A stretch of DNA of 6,849 nt from an uncultured Shinella sp. (GTDB taxonomy: Bacteria > Pseudomonadota > Alphaproteobacteria > Rhizobiales > Rhizobiaceae). The translations under genes were made by a program, and so were the position numbers. Within the stretch, counting starts at the first letter, position 1; the number at the start of each line of letters is the position of its first letter. The DNA is taken from NCBI GenBank assembly GCA_946481465.1, contig CAMLOC010000200.1, forward strand, positions 1 to 6,849. The letters are read 5' to 3'. A model generated the notes under the pieces. The model searched no databases and was not told where the DNA came from. It worked only from the letters and a program-made list of their open reading frames with translations. Shown piece after piece: positions 1-6,561 of this stretch.

Positions 1-326
1 CGATCGCCTTCGTCGAGCGGCTCGCCGCCCATCTGGAGTGCCGCGTGCTCGTGCGCTTCACCGCCGCCTTCACCGATGGCGATCAGCTCTATGCGGTGCG
101 CTATGCGACGGACTATGCCGCGCCGACCCTTTATGCCGCGCCGATGGGCGCGACGGGCGGCTATTGTCTGGTCTCCGAGCCGCTGAACGACGACACGGAA
201 GCCTGGGTCGAGATCCCCGACGGCAGCGCCGTCGTGCTCGGCGAAAACGGCGTCGACGTGCGCATCTTCTCCCCCGCCGGCCGGCCGGCGCAGGCGGTGG
301 AAGGCCGTCTCGCCCTCGTCAGGTAA
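1..326 (+). CDS. Class II glutamine amidotransferase (YafJ/GAT-II type), C-terminal part, 5' end outside window
   Basis: The reading frame is already open at the window edge (first full codon at position 3) and gives 107 residues before the TAA at 324-326, so the gene starts upstream; the GTG at 45 is internal. Visible motifs are those of the C-terminal half of YafJ/EgtC-like class II amidotransferases: RFTAAFTDG followed by an L-x-AVRYA segment, APTLYAAP, then SEPLNDD...WVEIPDGS, a strand pair that closes the Ntn-hydrolase fold. The catalytic N-terminal Cys (Cys2 after Met removal in this family) lies outside the window and cannot be checked. By family, such enzymes take ammonia from glutamine or hydrolyse gamma-glutamyl bonds; the physiological substrate of this subgroup is mostly unknown. 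It converges on coaBC, whose stop lies inside its last codons. An EgtC-like role (ergothioneine) is possible but nothing here shows it. Confidence 0.82.
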   Translation, partial: IAFVERLAAHLECRVLVRFTAAFTDGDQLYAVRYATDYAAPTLYAAPMGATGGYCLVSEPLNDDTEAWVEIPDGSAVVLGENGVDVRIFSPAGRPAQAVEGRLALVR

Positions 327-1524
327 GCCGTTCGGCGATCCAGCCGGCAAGGCGGCCGGCGACCTCGTCCTTCGAAAGGTCCGGCCATTGCTCGACGCCG
401 CCGGCGGTGATCAGCTTCACGCTGTTGCGCGTGCCGCCCATGATGCCCGTTTCCGGCGAGACGTCGTTGGCGACGATGAGGTCGGCGCCCTTCTTCTGCA
501 ATTTCACCCGGCCATTGCTCTCGACATCCTGCGTCTCGGCGGCAAAGCCGACGACGACCGCCGGGCGCTTGGCGTGATGGCCGACGGTCTTCAGGATATC
601 GGGATTCTCGGCGAGCATCAGCGGCGGCGGACCTTCGCCCGGCTGCTTCTTGATCTTCTCCGTGTTCGCCGTCGCCACGCGCCAGTCGGCGACGGCTGCG
701 ACCATGACGGCGATATCCGCCGGCAAGGCGCCAAGCACCGCCTGCAGCATCTCCTCCGCCCGCTCGACCTTGACGACCCTGACGCCCGGCGGATCGTCGA
801 GCGTGACGGGACCGGATACCAGCGTCACCTCGGCCCCCAGCCGGGCGAGCGCAGCGGCGATGGCATGGCCCTGCCGGCCGGAGGAGCGGTTGGCGATGTA
901 GCGCACGGGGTCGATCGGCTCGTGGGTCGGCCCGGAGGTGACGACGGCCTTGCGGCCGGCCAGCGGCCTTGCTCCGCCGTCGAGGAGGCCCTCCACGGCC
1001 GCGACGATCTCGAGCGGCTCGGCCATGCGGCCAAGGCCCGCCTCGCCGCCTTCCGCCATCTCGCCGGCATTGGGGCCGATGAAGGCGAGCCCGTCCGCCC
1101 GCAGCGTCGCGACATTGCGCCGGGTCGCCGGATGCGCCCACATCTTCGGGTTCATGGCGGGGGCGATCAGCACCGGCCGGTCGGTGGCGAGCAGCACGGC
1201 CGAGGCTAGGTCGTCGGCAAGGCCATTCGCCATCTTCGCCATCAGGTCGGCCGTGGCAGGGGCGACAACGACGAGGTCGCAGTCGCGTGCCAGCCGGATA
1301 TGGCCGACATCCTGCTCGTCCTCCCGGGAGAAGAGGTCGGTATAGACATGGCCGGCCGAAAGCGCGCCGACGGCAAGCGGCGTGACGAATTGCTGCGCGC
1401 CCGCCGTCATGACCGGGCGAACCTCGGCGCCGCGCTCGCGCAGCCGGCGGATGAGGTCGAGGCTCTTGTAGGCGGCAATGCCGCCGGACAGGACGAGGAG
1501 GATGCGTTTTCCAGCAAGCGGCAT
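319..1524 (-). CDS. coaBC: Bifunctional phosphopantothenoylcysteine decarboxylase / phosphopantothenate-cysteine ligase CoaBC (Dfp)
   Basis: It catalyses two consecutive steps of coenzyme A synthesis in the cytosol: CTP-dependent joining of cysteine to 4'-phosphopantothenate (CoaB), then FMN-dependent decarboxylation to 4'-phosphopantetheine (CoaC). The 401 residues match the usual length. The CoaC half (about 1-185) shows the flavin-binding SGGIAAYKS (13-21), His75 in VGHIRLAR and Asn125 in PAMNPKMW. The CoaB half (about 189-401) shows SGPTHEPIDPVRYIANRSSG with Asn212, AAVADWR, the EKIKK lysines (290-293) and GFAAET (326-331). Start: the frame is open to an ATG at 1656, but those extra 44 residues are encoded by intergenic stem-loop/repeat DNA and do not look like protein; ATG1524 (MPLAGKRILL) aligns with known N-termini and has GGGA 6 nt upstream. 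Odd: the substrate-clamp motif ACGxxGxGRM reads AEGGEAGLGRM, so Glu158 replaces the usual Cys. No clear promoter was seen upstream. Confidence 0.97.
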   Translation of the reverse strand: MPLAGKRILLVLSGGIAAYKSLDLIRRLRERGAEVRPVMTAGAQQFVTPLAVGALSAGHVYTDLFSREDEQDVGHIRLARDCDLVVVAPATADLMAKMANGLADDLASAVLLATDRPVLIAPAMNPKMWAHPATRRNVATLRADGLAFIGPNAGEMAEGGEAGLGRMAEPLEIVAAVEGLLDGGARPLAGRKAVVTSGPTHEPIDPVRYIANRSSGRQGHAIAAALARLGAEVTLVSGPVTLDDPPGVRVVKVERAEEMLQAVLGALPADIAVMVAAVADWRVATANTEKIKKQPGEGPPPLMLAENPDILKTVGHHAKRPAVVVGFAAETQDVESNGRVKLQKKGADLIVANDVSPETGIMGGTRNSVKLITAGGVEQWPDLSKDEVAGRLAGWIAERLT

Positions 1525-1545
1525 GACGGGTCCCGAACAGTTCCA

Positions 1546-1609
1546 GCAAAAGTGCAGGAGCGGTTTTGCGCCCGCAATGGCGTGAAAACAAGACGCCGGA
1601 GCGTTTTCA
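1546..1609. repeat. Tandem stem-loops resembling a dispersed rhizobial intergenic repeat
   Basis: Two perfect inverted repeats sit side by side just upstream of coaBC: GCAAAA (1546-1551) with TTTTGC (1564-1569) around a 12-nt loop, and TGAAAAC (1583-1589) with GTTTTCA (1603-1609) around a 13-nt loop. On the minus strand the text GCAAAACCGCT...TGCACTTTTGCTGGAA closely resembles, from memory, a short repeat scattered between genes in Rhizobium and Agrobacterium genomes (RIME-like family). Only one copy is in the window, so its repetitive nature is inferred. It falls in the predicted 5' region of coaBC and may form RNA hairpins there. Neither hairpin is followed by a T-run, so these are not classic terminators. 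Confidence 0.6.
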
Positions 1610-1610
1610 T

Positions 1611-1652
1611 GCCTCGCGGGAGCGCGGAAATCCATCTCCCGGCGCATGAGGC
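1611..1652. repeat. Additional stem-loop in the coaBC upstream gap
   Basis: CGGGAG (1617-1622) pairs with CTCCCG (1636-1641) around a 13-nt loop, with an outer GCCTC/GAGGC pair (1611-1615 with 1648-1652) that would need an internal bulge. It directly adjoins the two stem-loops at 1546-1609. It lies downstream of the small secreted protein gene on the minus strand and could act as a 3'-end or processing structure for that transcript, but no uridine tract follows it on either strand. Confidence 0.35.
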
Positions 1653-1710
1653 GCACGATCCGTCCTGCCTCGTCGTGGCGGCGATTCCCCTCGTCCTCGC
1701 CGGCAAGACC

Positions 1711-1938
1711 CTAGTGGCAGACTTTCACCTTCTTGATGACGAGGTTGCCGTAGTAGTCGTATTTCTTGATCTTCTTCCAGAAGCACTTCGGCTTGTGGCC
1801 GTAATAGTGCGTGGCAAGCTCGACGGCGCTTGCCGGCTGGATCGTCGCGGCATCCGGCATCATGCCGGCGAGCGACGGTGCGGCAGAAGCCCCGAAGGAC
1901 ATGGCGGTAACAGCTAAGGAAACAAGGATATTGCGCAT
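1711..1938 (-). CDS. Small exported cationic protein of unknown function (75 aa)
   Basis: The function is not recognised; similar short exported hypothetical proteins are, from memory, found in rhizobia. The start at ATG1938 is fixed by a strong GAGGGGAG ribosome binding site 6 nt upstream; an upstream in-frame ATG at 1989 has no such site and would bury the signal peptide. Residues 1-24 form a typical Sec signal peptide (Arg-Asn, then a hydrophobic ILVSLAVTAM core, then ASA ending at 19 or SLA ending at 24 as possible signal peptidase I sites). The mature part is about 50-56 residues. Its last 28 residues contain nine lysines, four tyrosines, a Phe-Trp pair and two cysteines, Cys52 and Cys74, which could form a disulfide in the periplasm. 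It ends K-V-K-V-C-H before TAG. Gaps of 129 bp to the channel gene upstream and 186 bp to coaBC downstream suggest its own transcript. It could be a periplasmic structural or stress protein, but this is unproven. Confidence 0.8.
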   Translation of the reverse strand: MRNILVSLAVTAMSFGASAAPSLAGMMPDAATIQPASAVELATHYYGHKPKCFWKKIKKYDYYGNLVIKKVKVCH

Positions 1939-1944
1939 GGACGG

Positions 1945-1952
1945 CTCCCCTC
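1945..1952 (-). promoter_or_regulatory. Strong ribosome binding site of the small exported protein gene
   Basis: GAGGGGAG on the minus strand lies 6 nt before ATG1938 and is the best Shine-Dalgarno match in the window. It decides the start of the 75-residue protein and argues for high translation, in contrast with the weak sites in front of the channel and barrel genes. Confidence 0.75.
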
Positions 1953-1997
1953 TGGCCCATTGGAGAATACGGTCTTGCAATGCAGGCATGTCGGTTA

Positions 1998-2016
1998 ATC
2001 ATACTTTTCTAAAGTA
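1998..2016 (-). promoter_or_regulatory. Candidate -10 element overlapped by a dyad, upstream of the small exported protein gene
   Basis: On the minus strand TATGAT (2003-1998) is one base from the sigma-70 -10 consensus and would put the transcription start about 50 nt before ATG1938. A perfect inverted repeat, TACTTT (2002-2007) and AAAGTA (2011-2016) with a 3-nt spacer, overlaps its upstream edge and could be an operator. This AT-rich patch stands out in GC-rich surroundings. No convincing -35 hexamer lies 16-18 bp upstream, so the promoter call is tentative and might need an activator. Confidence 0.35.
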
Positions 2017-2067
2017 GCACCTTTTCCGGCACGCGAAAACAGCCGGAGCGGGCCAAGACAGGGTGGT

Positions 2068-2871
2068 TCAGGCGCCCTCGTCCGGAATGTTCAGCACATG
2101 GCCGCAGGCCTTGCAGTGCACGGCATCGGCCTCATGGCGCGACAGGCCGCATTGCGGGCAGGGGAAATTCACCTTGTAGGGCCGGACGATCGCCTGCGCG
2201 AGGCGAACGAAGAGCGAGATGCCGATGATCATCGTGAGGATGGAGGTGAGTTTTCCGAGCGTGCCGGGCAGGGTGATGTCGCCGAAGCCGGTGGTCGTGA
2301 CGGTGGCGACGGAGAAGTAGAGCGCGTCGACGAAGCCCTCGAAGCCCTTCGCGCCGTAGAAGAAATTGCTGTAGACGAAGCCGGTGACGAGGAAGAGGAA
2401 GACGACGAAGTTCACGCAGGCCTGGATGACCTCCTCCTTGTCGCCGTGGCCGATGCGGTGCAGGAGCAGCGTCACCAGCTTGCTCTGGCTGATCGCCCAG
2501 ATGCGCAGGACGCGCAGGAAGGCGAAGTTGTGCAACTGATTGGGAAAGAGCAGCGTGCCGAGCACGACGATATCCACGAAGGTCATCGGCCGCATCGCCC
2601 AATAGCGCAGGTTGGGCGCGATCAGCGCTCGCGCGGCCAGCTCGAAGGCGATGACGGCGGCGACAAGGTAGTCGACGAGGATATAGGCCGATCCGCTGCG
2701 CAGATACGGGCCCGCGATGAAGAAGCCGAGGATCGCGAGATCGACGAGGAGCATGGCGACCTGAAAGCGGATCGCCTCCCTGTCGCGCCCGAAATAGAGC
2801 CCGCGCAACTGCCGGCGCACCCGTTCGAGAAAGGGTTGCGGTTCGGTTGCGATCAACGGTTCGTCGGCCAT
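2068..2871 (-). CDS. Six-helix potassium-channel-like membrane protein with C-terminal zinc ribbon
   Basis: A 267-residue inner-membrane protein of the voltage-gated-like cation channel superfamily. Likely helices: S1 36-56, S2 62-84, S3 97-110, an S4-like segment about 115-139 with Arg120, Arg123, Lys131 and Arg139, S5 149-170, pore helix 180-191 and S6 206-229. The selectivity filter TTTGFGD (192-198) carries the TxGFGD form of the K+ signature, so K+ selectivity is likely. S4 has fewer regularly spaced arginines than true voltage sensors, so voltage gating is uncertain. After S6 a short tail bears CPQC (238-241) and CKAC (253-256), a four-cysteine zinc ribbon in the cytosol, in place of the common RCK domain. 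Start ATG2871 (MADEPLIATE) is the first usable start after the upstream gene's stop; its ribosome binding site is poor. It is 41 bp downstream of the FecR-TPR-barrel gene on the same strand and is probably co-transcribed and perhaps translated after it. Exact gating and role are unknown. Confidence 0.9.
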   Translation of the reverse strand: MADEPLIATEPQPFLERVRRQLRGLYFGRDREAIRFQVAMLLVDLAILGFFIAGPYLRSGSAYILVDYLVAAVIAFELAARALIAPNLRYWAMRPMTFVDIVVLGTLLFPNQLHNFAFLRVLRIWAISQSKLVTLLLHRIGHGDKEEVIQACVNFVVFLFLVTGFVYSNFFYGAKGFEGFVDALYFSVATVTTTGFGDITLPGTLGKLTSILTMIIGISLFVRLAQAIVRPYKVNFPCPQCGLSRHEADAVHCKACGHVLNIPDEGA

Positions 2872-2912
2872 GCCCGAAAGACTAGCGTCCGCCGAGGGCC
2901 GGTCAAGCTCCC

Positions 2913-5900
2913 TCAGAACCGCGCCTTCATCGTGGCAAGGAAGGTGCGGCCGGGGGCGGGCAGGCGGTCGGCCATGTCGATATCGTTGTCGAAGATGTTC
3001 AGCACGCTGAGGCCGGCCTCCAGGTGGCCGCTCTCCGATTTCCAGGTCAGCGCCGCGTCCGTCGTCCAGTAGCTGTCGAGCGTCTGGCCGCCCGGCGTGC
3101 CGTCGTCTTCGTAATAGTGCGAGCCGAGCCGCGGACCGACGAAGCTCTGGGCGATCGTCGCCGTCCAGCGCGCGGGATGCACATAGGTGAAGCCGACCTG
3201 CGCCACATAGTCGGGCACCAGCGGCACGTCGAAGGACGGATCCCAGCCGGTCGTAGTGTCCTTGCTGGTGTTCCAAGTGAAGGAGCCGAAGGCGCCGAGG
3301 CCGTCGCCGACCCAGTAGTTGGCGCTGATCTGCAGGCGATCGATCTTGCCGGTGTCCGTCAGGAAGCTCGCCATGAAATCTTCCGGCGTCAGCGTCAGGC
3401 CGTTGAAGCGCTGGTGCTGGTATTCGACCGCGGTGAAGAAGCGCTCGTTCCACTCGGCATCCCAGCGCACCGCCGTCGTCTGCGTCTGCCCGCCGCGGAA
3501 GAGCGGAAGCTCCATCGGGGCAAGGCCGACCGTCGTGACGGGCGAGAGCGTGTAGTTGCTGGCGAACTGCGTATCCTGCCTGTAGTAGGCGCGCAGCCAG
3601 TGGCTGTCGTTGGGCGCGAAGGCGATGCCAACCCGGTAGTCGACCGGCCCCCAGCGCGGGCTGTCGCCGTCGAAACGGGACCGGAAGGCGCCTGCCTGCA
3701 CCTGCAACCTGTCCGAAAGCTCCAGATAGCCGTCGATATAGGCGCGCGTCGCCGAACTGCCGCCGTCGACATCGCCGAGGTCCTCGATCACGCCTGTCGT
3801 CAGGTTGGTGGCGGTCGTCGAGATGTGGAAGTCGCTTTCCGCCGCCTCCATGCCGTAGCGCAGCGTCAGCGGGCCGATGCCCAGCAGATGGCCGGCGCCG
3901 TAGGTGAAGACGTCCTCCCGAGACGTGTCAGCGATGCGGTAGACGATCGGCGGGATGACACTGCTGTCGGTCGAGCGGTATCGGGTCAGGTCGTCCACCC
4001 GCCGGTTGACCGCGAAGGCCTGCACCACGTTGCGTTCGCCGATGACGTGGCTCCAGGCCACGCCGAGCTCGGTGGCATCCGTCACGCTGTCGTTGAAGGG
4101 GGCGGGATTGGAGATCTGGCCCGGATAGCCGACCTCCTGCCGGATCCGGCTGCCGAAGAGGTAGACGCTGTCCGTCAGCGTCGGCTTGACGCCGATGCGG
4201 AAGAGCCCGCTGAGAAGGTCGTTCTCGTCATTCTCGCGCGCGCTCTCCGGCCGCAGGATATCGCCCTGGATGTAGTAGCTGACCGGCACGGGCGTGTAGC
4301 TCGTGCCCTGGAGGAGGATGTCGCTCGCCCAGCCGGTGTCGGCGCCGTAGTCCGAGAGCGTCCCGCCCAGCGATGCCTCGAAGAAGTTGCGGGTCTCCAG
4401 GCTGTTGCGCTTTTCCTCCGAGGCGACCGACAGGGGGGCGAAGAGCCGGGCCTGAAGCTCCGATGCGAGGGAGGACCCGCCGGAAGAGGAACGGTCGAGG
4501 CCGGAAATCGGCGTGCCCACGAAGGGGGTGCCGCCGCCGGCCGTCGCCTCGTCCATATAGGTCGTGGAGACGAAGGGATCGTAGGACCGGTCCGCGTAGA
4601 AATGGCCCCATTCGGTAAGGCCGATATTGTCGAGCGCCACGCCGAGATAGGAGGAGACCTGCCGGTTGGTGTCATAGCCGGAATAGTAGCCGCCGCGCGC
4701 CTGGCGGCGGCGCAGCGCCTCTCGGGCGTTGAGGATGGCGTCGTCGGCGCGGAACTCGTCGATCGCGATGCCGGCGCGGATGAGGGCGATGCTCGGATTG
4801 TCCTTGTCGAAGCGGTCGGCATTGTCGAGCGCCTGGGCGGTCTCGGCATCGGCGCCGCTCTGGTAGTTGGCGATGGCAAGGCCGATCAGCGCGTCGCCCG
4901 CGGTCGGATTGACGGCGGCGGCCTCCTGCAGGACCTTCTCGCCCTCCGCGGTCCTGCCCATGCGCAGGAGATAGCGGCCCTTTGCGGCGAGCACGGCGTA
5001 GGAGGTGGGGTCGAGCGCCTCGGCGGCGTCGATCGCCGCCTTCGCCGCGGCCATCTGGTCGTTGTCCATCAGGAAGCGGGCATGGTTGGCATGCAGCGCG
5101 GCATTTTCCGGGTTGAGGGCGATGGCGTGCTGGTGGGCGGCATTGGCCTCCACGATGGCGTTGCGGTCGCTCTTCAGGATGCCGATCTCGTTCCACACGG
5201 CATCGTCGCCGGGGGCGGCCTTCACCGCGCGGTCGAGATCGGCGAGCGCGCCGTCGATGTCGCTCGACACGGTGGCGCGGAACCGCGCGCTGACCAGCAG
5301 ATGGGCGGGATCGTCCGGATCGATCGCCTTCGCGCGGGCGAGCGCCGCGCGCACCTCGTCGCGGTCGTCGAGCTCGTAGGCGAGGCTGGCGCGCATGGCC
5401 GGCAGGCTTGCCTCGCCGGGGAAGCGAACCTCGGCCCGGCGCAGGTACTCGATCGCCTCGACCTCTCCCCGCAGATTGGCGATGACGGTAGCCTGGGCGA
5501 TGGCCTCGCCGGCCGTGCGCGGCGCGCGATCGAGGGCGGGCGGCCTGGCATCGGTGTCGGGGTCCTCCAGCGAGAGCGCGATCCATTCGCCGTACTGCGC
5601 CATGGTGCGCCGCTCGCCGGAAAGATGCGGCGTCGCCTTGCGGAACAGCCGGATCGCCTCGTCATAGCGCGTCGCCTGGCCGGCGATCATCGCCTCGACA
5701 AGGCTGGCGCGGGCCTCCAGCGCGGCGGGAAGCGGGCGCGGCAGGCGGGAAAGGGCGGCTTCGGCTGCGGCCCTGCCGTCATAGGCGAGCGCCGTCTCGG
5801 CGAGCGTCAGCCAGTCCTCGCGGCTGCGGCCGGCCTCCGGCGTGTCGAGGATGCGCCGCCGCTCGGCGCGGGCTGCCGTGCTCTCCACGCCGCTTACGGG

Positions 5901-6530
5901 CAGGCTGGCGAAGGTGCCGCGCACCTCGCTGTAGAGCAGGACCTGCTCGCGTTCCTTGAGGTTGACGAGGATATATTTGCGCGGCGCCTCGCCGATCCGC
6001 GCCACGGCGCCCTCGCCCTGGCCGACCGTCACCGACCCTTGCGCGTTGGAAAGCTCCACCGTGCCTTCGAGCACGGTCAGCGTCGTGCGGTCGCCCTCGG
6101 CGCGCAGCGTCCAGTCCGTGCCGCGGATGGCGGCGGCCGCGGCGGGCGTTTCGACCGTAAGCCCGCTGCCGCCACGGTCCGCGCGGCCCCAGATCGTGCC
6201 GCCTTCGAGATTGAGCAGGCTGTCGGACGCGCCGTCGATCTTGCGCACGCGCAGCACCGTCTCGCGTGCCATGCGCACCAGCGTGTTGTCGGCAAAGCGG
6301 ATGGCAAGGCTGCCGATGGCATTGGTGCGAAGCGTGTCGCCGGCGATGAGGTCCTGGTTGACCTCGACGCCCCGCCAGTTCTCCACCGCGACGAAGCGCA
6401 CCTCCTCGCCGGATTTGCGGTCCACGACGGCGCCGTCGACGGCCGGGCCGCGCGGCAGGACCTCGGCAGAGGCCGGGAAAAAGCCAGCAACGATCGCGAG
6501 GGCCGAAACGCCCAGCTTCAACACACGCAT
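2913..6530 (-). CDS. FecR domain-TPR-outer membrane beta-barrel fusion protein (1205 aa)
   Basis: A large envelope protein. Residues 1-22 are a Sec signal peptide ending PASA-E. About 34-185 form a FecR domain (PF04773 type): GDTLRTN, IRFADNTLVRMA, LEGGTIWGRAD, TPAAAAAIRGTDW and VLEGTVELS are its hallmarks. About 245-612 are helical repeats with clear TPR units near 443-474, 476-508, 510-542 and 544-578 (each ending in an A-x-x-x-x-P type turn). A Ser/Gly linker (681-687) leads to about 515 residues of alternating aromatic strands ending LNIFDND...PGRTFLATMKARF, with the terminal Phe typical of outer-membrane barrels and a last-strand text like TonB-dependent receptors. No plug domain or TonB box is seen. 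By analogy TPR-barrel proteins such as PgaA and BcsC export polysaccharide, but no synthase is nearby. Start ATG6530 is chosen because the alternative TTG6590 lies in a promoter -35 hexamer. A GGGTGG-like site is about 13 nt upstream, rather far. Confidence 0.9.
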   Translation of the reverse strand: MRVLKLGVSALAIVAGFFPASAEVLPRGPAVDGAVVDRKSGEEVRFVAVENWRGVEVNQDLIAGDTLRTNAIGSLAIRFADNTLVRMARETVLRVRKIDGASDSLLNLEGGTIWGRADRGGSGLTVETPAAAAAIRGTDWTLRAEGDRTTLTVLEGTVELSNAQGSVTVGQGEGAVARIGEAPRKYILVNLKEREQVLLYSEVRGTFASLPVSGVESTAARAERRRILDTPEAGRSREDWLTLAETALAYDGRAAAEAALSRLPRPLPAALEARASLVEAMIAGQATRYDEAIRLFRKATPHLSGERRTMAQYGEWIALSLEDPDTDARPPALDRAPRTAGEAIAQATVIANLRGEVEAIEYLRRAEVRFPGEASLPAMRASLAYELDDRDEVRAALARAKAIDPDDPAHLLVSARFRATVSSDIDGALADLDRAVKAAPGDDAVWNEIGILKSDRNAIVEANAAHQHAIALNPENAALHANHARFLMDNDQMAAAKAAIDAAEALDPTSYAVLAAKGRYLLRMGRTAEGEKVLQEAAAVNPTAGDALIGLAIANYQSGADAETAQALDNADRFDKDNPSIALIRAGIAIDEFRADDAILNAREALRRRQARGGYYSGYDTNRQVSSYLGVALDNIGLTEWGHFYADRSYDPFVSTTYMDEATAGGGTPFVGTPISGLDRSSSGGSSLASELQARLFAPLSVASEEKRNSLETRNFFEASLGGTLSDYGADTGWASDILLQGTSYTPVPVSYYIQGDILRPESARENDENDLLSGLFRIGVKPTLTDSVYLFGSRIRQEVGYPGQISNPAPFNDSVTDATELGVAWSHVIGERNVVQAFAVNRRVDDLTRYRSTDSSVIPPIVYRIADTSREDVFTYGAGHLLGIGPLTLRYGMEAAESDFHISTTATNLTTGVIEDLGDVDGGSSATRAYIDGYLELSDRLQVQAGAFRSRFDGDSPRWGPVDYRVGIAFAPNDSHWLRAYYRQDTQFASNYTLSPVTTVGLAPMELPLFRGGQTQTTAVRWDAEWNERFFTAVEYQHQRFNGLTLTPEDFMASFLTDTGKIDRLQISANYWVGDGLGAFGSFTWNTSKDTTTGWDPSFDVPLVPDYVAQVGFTYVHPARWTATIAQSFVGPRLGSHYYEDDGTPGGQTLDSYWTTDAALTWKSESGHLEAGLSVLNIFDNDIDMADRLPAPGRTFLATMKARF

Positions 6531-6561
6531 GTTCTTTGTTCGTCCACCCTCGAAGGTGACG

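Noticed and set aside
388..1209. Plus-strand open frame (273 codons) antisense to coaBC
   Set aside because: Antisense shadow caused by high GC at third positions; no recognisable motif and no ribosome binding site.
161..1591. Long minus-strand open frame (476 codons) across coaBC
   Set aside because: It is a shifted frame of coaBC, Arg/Pro/Gly-rich with no domain; the CoaBC frame has all family motifs.
1525..1656. Upstream ATG1656 as coaBC start (44 extra residues)
   Set aside because: The extension is encoded by stem-loop/repeat DNA and the known family N-terminus begins at ATG1524.
2025..2047. TCCGGC/GCCGGA hairpin downstream of the channel gene as intrinsic terminator
   Set aside because: The 6-bp stem with 11-nt loop is real, but on the minus strand it is followed by AAAAGG and on the plus strand by GC-rich sequence, with no T-run.
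2098..3072. Plus-strand open frame (324 codons) antisense to the channel and the barrel end
   Set aside because: Composition is Glu/Asp/Arg-rich as expected for the complement of hydrophobic channel codons; the channel frame is clearly real.
2872..3453. N-terminal extension of the channel frame up to 3453
   Set aside because: It overlaps the well-supported barrel gene in another frame and has shadow-like composition; ATG2871 is the natural start.
2913..6530. Calling the large protein a classic TonB-dependent receptor or a FecR anti-sigma regulator
   Set aside because: It lacks a plug domain and TonB box, has no inner-membrane helix after the signal peptide, and no ECF sigma factor is adjacent.
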